Source: a virus
IMG/VR virus record: IMGVR_UViG_3300007734_000617
Coordinates: 1-35,062 of that record
Length of the DNA stretch: 35,062 nt
Direction: 5' to 3' (one strand)
Both the position numbers and the translations under genes were made by a program. Under the pieces are notes generated by a model. It was given only the letters and a program-made list of their open reading frames with translations, was not told where the DNA came from and searched no databases. Each line of letters opens with the position of its first letter. Positions within the stretch are counted from its first letter, which is position 1. Of this stretch, positions 29,433 through 35,062 are shown piece after piece.

Positions 29433-30403
29433 TACGGTGTGTACCCTTGAGCAATGCTACCGTACCAGTTAGTACCGTCAGCAATAAAGGTAAGAATATC
29501 CATCTTGCCAGCGGTTGCAGTAATAGTCGGCGCACCAGCAGTACCCCATTTCACAGAGGTAAATGTCGCTGTCCCGTTGCCTGTAGCTGCCGCTTGTTTG
29601 AGCAGCAAAACAAAAGACTTGCCAGCAGTTGCAGTCGGCATGGTAAACGTGCAGGCCGTAGAAGCGGTCAGGGTTGCGGTTTGGACTGTTCCATTTGTAA
29701 GCGCAAGAGTAGAGGAACTTGTTACCGTTCCAACAGCCACTACTGATTCAACATAGTTTGTAACGGTAGGATTATTAACTGTTGGACTAGTATCCAGCAC
29801 CATCTTTCCTGTGCCGGTAACTGCGTTTGTAAGCGTTACGCCGCCGTAGGTCAAAGCGCCAGAAATGAGAAGATCGGTAAAGGCGTTAGGATCGAGCAGT
29901 TGGAACCTAGTGCCGTCATACTCAACAAGAGCGACTTGTCCTGTAACCATGCCGCCAGCCACCAAAGCTATTGCACCCGTTCGAGTTACTGCTTTAGCAC
30001 CCAGGCCATCAATGTTAAGCGTGACAGCGCCGGTGTTGGTAGTGCCTACAACAAACGAGAATATCTGCCCCGCCGTGTAAGCCGTGAGGCTAGGTGATAC
30101 GGTTCCTGTGATCGTGTCAGTCCCTGCAACCGTTATAAGCGTGCTGGTGCTGAAGTTCTGAAGCTGGCTTACCCTAGCCGCATCTGTTGCCGCCGTACCA
30201 ACGCCCAAGTTTGTAATTTTGTACGTTCCAAGCGATATATTGGCGGTAGGCGTGGTCTGCCCGTCTTTGGTCAAGGCGGTAGAAAGCCCAGTCCCAAGGT
30301 CAGCCGTCAGCGCGTTAAACGCGGTTGAGCTAATGACTGTGCCGCTGACAACGGGTTGCCCCGCGCTGTTTATGTTGAATGTGCCGCTTCCGTTGTAGCT
30401 CAA
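29432..30403 (-). CDS. Tail fibre protein, TTG start
   Basis: A 323-residue protein. (M)SYNGSGTFNINSAGQPVVSG, then FNALTADLGTGLSTALTKDG and YKITNLGVGTAATDAARVSQ are the usual start of phage tail fibres. The rest is Thr/Ala/Gly-rich and beta-like, ending GTNWYGSIAQGYTP. The start codon is TTG overlapping the stop of a 14-codon leader as TTGA. No chaperone or peptidase domain is visible. Confidence 0.82.
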   Translation of the reverse strand: MSYNGSGTFNINSAGQPVVSGTVISSTAFNALTADLGTGLSTALTKDGQTTPTANISLGTYKITNLGVGTAATDAARVSQLQNFSTSTLITVAGTDTITGTVSPSLTAYTAGQIFSFVVGTTNTGAVTLNIDGLGAKAVTRTGAIALVAGGMVTGQVALVEYDGTRFQLLDPNAFTDLLISGALTYGGVTLTNAVTGTGKMVLDTSPTVNNPTVTNYVESVVAVGTVTSSSTLALTNGTVQTATLTASTACTFTMPTATAGKSFVLLLKQAAATGNGTATFTSVKWGTAGAPTITATAGKMDILTFIADGTNWYGSIAQGYTP

Positions 30404-30444
30404 TTTACCACCTCCATGGATAAGGCATATACGTTATAGCTCAT
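30400..30444 (-). CDS. 14-residue leader frame before the tail fibre gene
   Basis: The frame encodes MSYNVYALSMEVVN and stops in the TTGA that starts the tail fibre. Its first four residues repeat the first four of the fibre protein. It may couple translation to a weak TTG start, or be a relic of a small duplication. Existence as a peptide is uncertain. Confidence 0.35.
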   Translation of the reverse strand: MSYNVYALSMEVVN

Positions 30445-30448
30445 TGTT

Positions 30449-32083
30449 TTACCTTTCGTTTCTTGTTGGCTGTTGTTCTGCCAATACTCTAGCCAATTGA
30501 GCGTTTATCATTGCACTTTGTTCCGGTGTATTTTCTGGAATAGTAGCCAACATTTTAGCCATTTGTCCGGGTTCATAATTGGGTTGAGCCATTAAACGCT
30601 GATATGGTTTTGACAAAACAAGCGAACGAGTAGGCCCACTAAGAAGCGGTAATGCAGCCCCAATTGCTCCGGCTACAGGGCCACCAGCAAGCAATCCACC
30701 GCCGCCAAGTAACGTAGCAGCAAGAGCTTCGCTTTTACTTACGCCTGGAGAAGGAACTTGTGTTGCTTCCCTTGTATATGGAGAAAATGCTTCTGAAAAT
30801 TTTGCTACAGTTGATAAATCACCCGTAAGAGGCGCACCCTTATCTAAAGCAGACCCTAAAACCCTAGCATCAACATTGCCATTTGCTACATTTAACGCAT
30901 CTTCTACGTTATAAGATTTAGCAATCAACATTCTTGCTTCTTTAAGTTTATCAACCAATTCTGGTTTATTAGCTTTTGCAGCTTGGTTTTCTATAACTGT
31001 TTCCAACATATCAGCTTTATTTTTTAACTGATTAGCCGCCTCTAAAATTTTAGGATCACCTTGCATATTGTAATGTTTCATTGTCGTTCTTGCGTCAAAC
31101 CTAGCTTGTTTTAGCTTTTCTAATGCTTGTTCCGCAATGGGCGACAAATTGGCTATATTTTGATAAGCGGTTCCTGCTTTAGCCCTAACATTGTTTAATT
31201 CTTTTATAGATATTGCTGTATTTTCTGGAATGCCTAAATCAGAACGAACCAATGCGTTTGTAGCTTCTTGATTTCTTATTTGAGATTCTTGCGTTGTGGC
31301 TGCTTTCCCGCCAATGCTTTCTAATCGTTTATTTATAAATGATGGATTTATGATTGAAGGAGGAACTACATACCCCGCTTTTTGTCCGGCATTTAATACT
31401 TCATCACGCAAAGCATTTCTTGATTGCTGGTCTTGTAAAGATTGGATATTTTGCCTGCTCATTGCACCTAATTTTGATGCAGCCATTGGCGTTGCTAATC
31501 CAGCAGCCATAGACCCTACATCACTTCCTGTTAGCTCTTTTACACCGCCAGCAGCGGAACCAGAAGCACCACCAATAGCTAATGCTTTTATAAGATTTGA
31601 TACGGATGATTGCGGATTTATCGCAGCTCCTGTTGCTCCTTGCACCCCAATATCTAATATGCGCTGCCCTGTTGTTACAGGTTCAAATTGCGGTTTAATA
31701 AACCCCATTGCAGACATTGCTTTGCGAGCATAGTCAGGGTTTTCAGTTAGTTCTGGCGCTAAATCTGACCGACCTAAAGCAGTTGCCGCAGTTCCGTAAG
31801 CAGCCTTACTAAGATTTATTAAACTATTAGGTGTGTTTAACAAAAAATCAGGAACACCTGCTATACCTTTGTTTGCCGCGTTTATGCCAACTTGCAAATT
31901 AGATGGAATTGGTTTTACTTCTTCTTTTGGTAAAGATTTTCCACCATCAACATTTGAAATTGTTTGATTTGGAAATTCTTGCGTAGCACGTTTAATTATT
32001 TCATCAGCCGTTACGGTATCAGGTGCATTTTGATAAACATGATTTGTTCCATCTCCAAAAGTAATTGTAATATTTTTTGACAT
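30449..32083 (-). CDS. Internal virion (DNA ejection) protein
   Basis: A 544-residue protein from the ATG at 32083, which overlaps the upstream stop as TAATG; a TTG at 32089 is less likely. The N-terminal ITITFGDGTNHVYQNAPDTV recurs in phage ejection proteins. Helical and Ala/Gly-rich segments follow (AIGGASGSAAGGVKEL, LLGGGGLLAGGPVAGAIGAA), with long central helices. It is unusually AT-rich for this genome. Likely one of three proteins that form a channel across the envelope. Confidence 0.7.
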   Translation of the reverse strand: MSKNITITFGDGTNHVYQNAPDTVTADEIIKRATQEFPNQTISNVDGGKSLPKEEVKPIPSNLQVGINAANKGIAGVPDFLLNTPNSLINLSKAAYGTAATALGRSDLAPELTENPDYARKAMSAMGFIKPQFEPVTTGQRILDIGVQGATGAAINPQSSVSNLIKALAIGGASGSAAGGVKELTGSDVGSMAAGLATPMAASKLGAMSRQNIQSLQDQQSRNALRDEVLNAGQKAGYVVPPSIINPSFINKRLESIGGKAATTQESQIRNQEATNALVRSDLGIPENTAISIKELNNVRAKAGTAYQNIANLSPIAEQALEKLKQARFDARTTMKHYNMQGDPKILEAANQLKNKADMLETVIENQAAKANKPELVDKLKEARMLIAKSYNVEDALNVANGNVDARVLGSALDKGAPLTGDLSTVAKFSEAFSPYTREATQVPSPGVSKSEALAATLLGGGGLLAGGPVAGAIGAALPLLSGPTRSLVLSKPYQRLMAQPNYEPGQMAKMLATIPENTPEQSAMINAQLARVLAEQQPTRNER

Positions 32084-33639
32084 TACCAATTACTCCTTCC
32101 TGGAGTGACTGTAGTATTCAATTTAATAATTGGACTATATGGAAATTTAACACCTCTTTGAACAGCTCCTTGTACTTCATCATTATGCAATGATATTTTT
32201 TGCCTCATTGAATCTGCATACGCATCAAGAATTTTAGGCAAAGCGTTAGGATCGGTTCCAAGATTACCAAGCGATTCTTGCATAATAGCTTGTTGACTTT
32301 GGCTAGGCGAAGCATCCATTTTCTTTAAATTATCCATAATATTAAAGAAAATTCTAGTTCTCAAAGTTTCTGCGTCCGTTACTCCGGTTGTTGCTATATT
32401 TGTTCCCAATCTGTTGTTTAACAATTTAGCGGCGTTTAACAATGGTTCGCCTCCAGGCCCCATAAATTGTTTAGCATTAGGAATAAGTTTTTTAGCTTCT
32501 TCAATATTTGCAAGTAAAGTTGGAGCTTGTTTTAATTGATCATACGTTGCTCTTGTACTCTTCATAAAATCTTTTTGCGCTTCTTCACTTGCAGGAAGGT
32601 AAGCGGCAACATTAGTTATATTTTTGTTTGCTTCTGGATGCGAAACTAATTTTGCAATTTGAGCATTAAATATTGCTTTACCTTGTGGGCTATTTGGATC
32701 AATACCAGCACCTGAAATAGCAGAATTTAACGCCCTTGTTTGTTCTGGAAGCTCTGGTGGTTTTTCGTAGGGCTTATTTCCTTCTCCCATTGGTCTTATT
32801 ATTTCACGACCAGAAGAATCTCTAATTACTTTCACAAATGAACCATCTTTTAATTGTTGTATTTCTGCATGACCAGTTCCGAATGTTGGTTTATTTATTT
32901 CAGAATAATCTTTTGCTAATTGTTCTGTATAAGATTTGCCAGTTGGATCAGAAGCTAACCATACATTCATCGGTTGACCACCTGCTGGCCCACCAAATAA
33001 TGAAGTAGCACTAGCAGTAGTTAAAGGCGCATTAGAAGCAGTAGGGACATTAGGCTTAATAGGACTTGTTGCGGCAGGAGGCATTGCCGGCATTGATGCG
33101 GCAGGTTGATTTGCGGCAGGTGCAACGCCTAATCCACCGGCTGTTTTAAACGCGTTTATTTGTGCTTCGCGTTGTAGTTGTTGCATTCCCATTGGAGCAA
33201 GTGCCGGATGTTTAAAATATTCCATTGCGCCAGCTTGAGGATTGGGAGCAACAGCAGGCGTAGCAGCCACAACAGGCATTGGATAGCCTTCATCATCAAC
33301 CCGCGTAACTGGTTGTTGTTCTGCAACAGCAGGTTTACCTGCCGTTAATTCCGCAGATCGTCCGAGCGTTGATATAAGGTCGGATTGATATTTATCACCC
33401 AACGCCTTTTCTTCCTCCAGCCCTTTCTTTTGCATCATCATGCCGGTGAAACCTTGCAGCATTTTAGCAAGCCCTGCCGTAGCGGGAATGCGAGCCTCTA
33501 TGCCGTTATAACTGAACCGTTCGTTTGGCTGCATAGATTGCGCTTGGAGCATTTCAGCCATCTTCTGCTGCTGCTCAATGCGCCGCTGCTCCGTCTGGTA
33601 CGGACTGGGGACGTTAAAAGCGACCGTGGTATTTGCCAT
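32083..33639 (-). CDS. Internal virion (DNA ejection) protein, large
   Basis: A 518-residue protein. SPYQTEQRRIEQQQKMAEML and GLAKMLQGFTGMMMQKKGLE near the start are typical of phage internal core proteins. The middle is Pro/Ala-rich and low in complexity, and the C-terminal half is helical (FFNIMDNLKKMDASPSQSQQ). The first third has ordinary base composition; the rest is AT-rich, suggesting a recombination join inside the gene. Confidence 0.68.
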   Translation of the reverse strand: MANTTVAFNVPSPYQTEQRRIEQQQKMAEMLQAQSMQPNERFSYNGIEARIPATAGLAKMLQGFTGMMMQKKGLEEEKALGDKYQSDLISTLGRSAELTAGKPAVAEQQPVTRVDDEGYPMPVVAATPAVAPNPQAGAMEYFKHPALAPMGMQQLQREAQINAFKTAGGLGVAPAANQPAASMPAMPPAATSPIKPNVPTASNAPLTTASATSLFGGPAGGQPMNVWLASDPTGKSYTEQLAKDYSEINKPTFGTGHAEIQQLKDGSFVKVIRDSSGREIIRPMGEGNKPYEKPPELPEQTRALNSAISGAGIDPNSPQGKAIFNAQIAKLVSHPEANKNITNVAAYLPASEEAQKDFMKSTRATYDQLKQAPTLLANIEEAKKLIPNAKQFMGPGGEPLLNAAKLLNNRLGTNIATTGVTDAETLRTRIFFNIMDNLKKMDASPSQSQQAIMQESLGNLGTDPNALPKILDAYADSMRQKISLHNDEVQGAVQRGVKFPYSPIIKLNTTVTPGRSNW

Positions 33640-33642
33640 GAT

Positions 33643-33900
33643 TTATCCCGGAGAGTAACCGCTGTTTAAGTAATCCGCATTGCCAACGGGGGAGGTTTGA
33701 CCTTCAAATACCGGCGCGGGTGCTTGCGAAAATGGGTCTTTCTTTTTCATCATTTTAACCATATCCATCAAACCCATGCCCATACCGGCAGGTGTCCCAG
33801 GCATCTTAAAAGTATCCTGCGGCATTTGCTCAGGATTTTGCAGCAGAGCAGCCAATGCCATGCGCTTTTCATCAGGGTTGAAGTTGTGGTATTGGTTCAT
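33643..33900 (-). CDS. Small virion-region protein, Met-rich
   Basis: An 85-residue protein coupled to the upstream gene by ATGA. NFNPDEKRMALAALLQNPEQ, then GMGMGLMDMVKMMKKKDPF, and a Gly/Ser/Pro end. Often seen between ejection protein genes in related phages. Function unknown, perhaps a minor head protein. Confidence 0.6.
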   Translation of the reverse strand: MNQYHNFNPDEKRMALAALLQNPEQMPQDTFKMPGTPAGMGMGLMDMVKMMKKKDPFSQAPAPVFEGQTSPVGNADYLNSGYSPG

Positions 33901-34811
33901 GCGAAACCAAACAGTTTAGGATTGTAAGCAGCAGCCCCCAAACCAGCTCCGGCAAGACCATACAACCCCGCATTTTGTGCGTTTGCGTTAGCAGATTGAA
34001 TGCCGTAATTTTGCATATTAGCTTGGCCTTGAGCCAAAGCACCTTGCATGATGGGAGATGGAGCTGCTGGGGATGGTTGATAACCTGCAAATTGCGGCAT
34101 TTGAATCTGACTGCCAGACATCAACCCTGTTATTTCGTTTAACGGTTGACCGCGCAAAGCAAGGCGGCGTTGCAGTTCAGCTTGTTCTGCCGCATTTTGC
34201 ACGCCCATTTGGTTAGTTGCCTGCCCGAAACCTTGTGCTTGAGAACCTATGTCAAGATTAAGACCTTGCAAAGCGGCTTGTGACATCAGGTCGTTCTTTT
34301 GCTGGTTCACGTCCAACATTGCATTTTTATACGCTTCGCCGCCAGGTACTAGACCTTGATTTGCAAGCCTAGTCCGCGTTTGTGCATCCATCCGTTCAAT
34401 CTGCGGTTGCAGACGAGCCATGATAGCTTCTTGCCCCGTAGTGCCAGCATTAACCGGCATTTTTGCAACATTGGACAAATCCAATCTGGTTTGCAACGGC
34501 GCACCGCTTGAATCAAAAGGTGTACCTAAAACGCCACTTGCAGTAGCCGCGCCACGCTCTCCAAGACTTGCCAATGCCCCTTGAACCCGTTGCTGCGCCT
34601 CTAGTGTCGATTGCGCGGTAGGGGTTAGGGTTTGCGTTATAGTAGGTTGATCGCCTTCAAAAGAAACCATTTGCGAACCAAGCGGCCCTTTGATATTGGG
34701 ATTGGCATTTCGCGCGTTTATGCGAGCAGTTGCTTCATTAGCTGCGCCTTGCGCTGCGGCCATTCCAGGATAATCTACCGCTGGTGGTGGCGCTGGACTA
34801 TCTTTTCCCAT
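33897..34811 (-). CDS. Internal virion/ejection protein, N-terminal of the set
   Basis: A 304-residue protein rich in Ala, Gln, Asn and Gly. PPPAVDYPGMAAAQGAANEA at the start, ERMDAQTRTRLANQGLVPGG and NQMGVQNAAEQAELQRRLAL in the middle, and GLYGLAGAGLGAAAYNP at the end. This composition and order are characteristic of phage internal core or tail-needle-associated proteins. It directly follows the acetyltransferase gene. Confidence 0.7.
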   Translation of the reverse strand: MGKDSPAPPPAVDYPGMAAAQGAANEATARINARNANPNIKGPLGSQMVSFEGDQPTITQTLTPTAQSTLEAQQRVQGALASLGERGAATASGVLGTPFDSSGAPLQTRLDLSNVAKMPVNAGTTGQEAIMARLQPQIERMDAQTRTRLANQGLVPGGEAYKNAMLDVNQQKNDLMSQAALQGLNLDIGSQAQGFGQATNQMGVQNAAEQAELQRRLALRGQPLNEITGLMSGSQIQMPQFAGYQPSPAAPSPIMQGALAQGQANMQNYGIQSANANAQNAGLYGLAGAGLGAAAYNPKLFGFA

Positions 34812-34813
34812 TG

Positions 34814-35062
34814 CTATCTCCTAAGTCGTGCAGCATATCGTTCTCCGATATACCGGCAGTTTTTATGTGCCAGCGTCAAAAATACAATGTCACCATCCGG
34901 GCGACCGTCTTTAATTCGAGCTTCCTCTGCAAAGCCCATTTTCTTCACCAGTCGGAGGCTTTCTTCATTCTCGCTTCCCACCGGCACTATAATCTTTTCA
35001 ACTTGACAAGTATTGAACGGGTAATCAAATATTGCCGCCAAATACTCAGGGGTTAAACGCCC
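34814..35062 (-). CDS. GNAT-like acetyltransferase, C-terminal part (cut by window edge)
   Basis: The C-terminal 82 residues of the gene whose start is at 307 at the other end. Stop at 34814. IIVPVGSENEESLRLVKKMG and GFAEEARIKDGRPDGDIVFL are the GNAT-like V-P-x-x-S-x-x-x-x-x-L-x-x-K-x-GF pattern. The apparent start at 35041 is a TTG inside the gene, not its true beginning. Confidence 0.75.
   Translation of the reverse strand, partial: GRLTPEYLAAIFDYPFNTCQVEKIIVPVGSENEESLRLVKKMGFAEEARIKDGRPDGDIVFLTLAHKNCRYIGERYAARLRR
34936..35062. repeat. Terminal direct repeat, right copy
   Basis: Exact copy of the first 127 bases of the window. Collapsing the two copies gives a circle of 34,935 bp and restores one 142-residue reading frame across the join. 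Confidence 0.95.

Noticed and set aside
31296-31733. Plus-strand frame of 145 residues opposite the ejection protein
   Set aside because: Shadow of an Ala/Gly-rich coding region; no ribosome site and no promoter.
32083-32089. TTG start at 32089 for the ejection protein
   Set aside because: The ATG at 32083 forms a TAATG overlap with the upstream stop and needs no rare start.

Overview
The window is the complete genome of a small tailed bacteriophage (Caudoviricetes), probably a podovirus. Bases 1-127 are repeated exactly at 34936-35062, so the contig closes into a circle of 34,935 unique bp. The acetyltransferase gene cut by the window ends is intact on that circle. I see a portal, HK97-type capsid, scaffold and internal virion proteins, but no tape measure, tail tube or sheath. 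This fits a short-tailed particle. The host is a Gram-negative bacterium to judge by the genes. A freshwater betaproteobacterium is a guess from gene mix and a moderate GC content. No integrase, no CI-like repressor, no DNA polymerase and no RNA polymerase were found.

Layout. A divergent control region (about 22230-22348) sits between a small Cro-like regulator on the minus strand and an early operon on the plus strand (22349-25829). The early operon carries an ERF single-strand annealing protein, a YqaJ/lambda-exonuclease-type nuclease and small proteins. The left-going arm (22229 down to about 17516) carries a DUF1376-type replication protein with an iteron-like repeat block inside its gene, a C5-cytosine methyltransferase encoded in overlapping frames, NinB, a stand-alone CHC2 zinc finger, a Ref-like nuclease and a VRR-type nuclease. 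A strong sigma70-like promoter at 17498-17526 then starts the late unit. Late genes run without a strand switch through a Dps-like protein, a ParB-methyltransferase fusion, terminase, glycan-type enzymes, an ADP-ribosyltransferase-like protein, portal, scaffold, capsid, head-tail and tail genes. They continue across the circle junction into ejection proteins, tail fibre, glycine-rich adhesin and the lysis cassette, ending at 25826. There the M15 endolysin meets the early operon tail to tail.

Genes are packed with ATGA, GTGA, TTGA or TAATG stop/start overlaps. I used these junctions to choose starts, including three TTG starts.

Most notable features: (1) the major capsid gene is split after codon 27 by a 699-nt group I intron carrying a GIY-YIG endonuclease in the P8 loop; (2) the cytosine methyltransferase region is read in two frames over about 820 bp, and an HNH gene lies in a third frame at the junction; (3) a cluster of 7-bp and 11-bp tandem repeats inside the replication gene looks like an origin; (4) a 56-residue CHC2 zinc finger and several other very small genes occur. 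All functional names come from motif recognition by eye; no database search was run.
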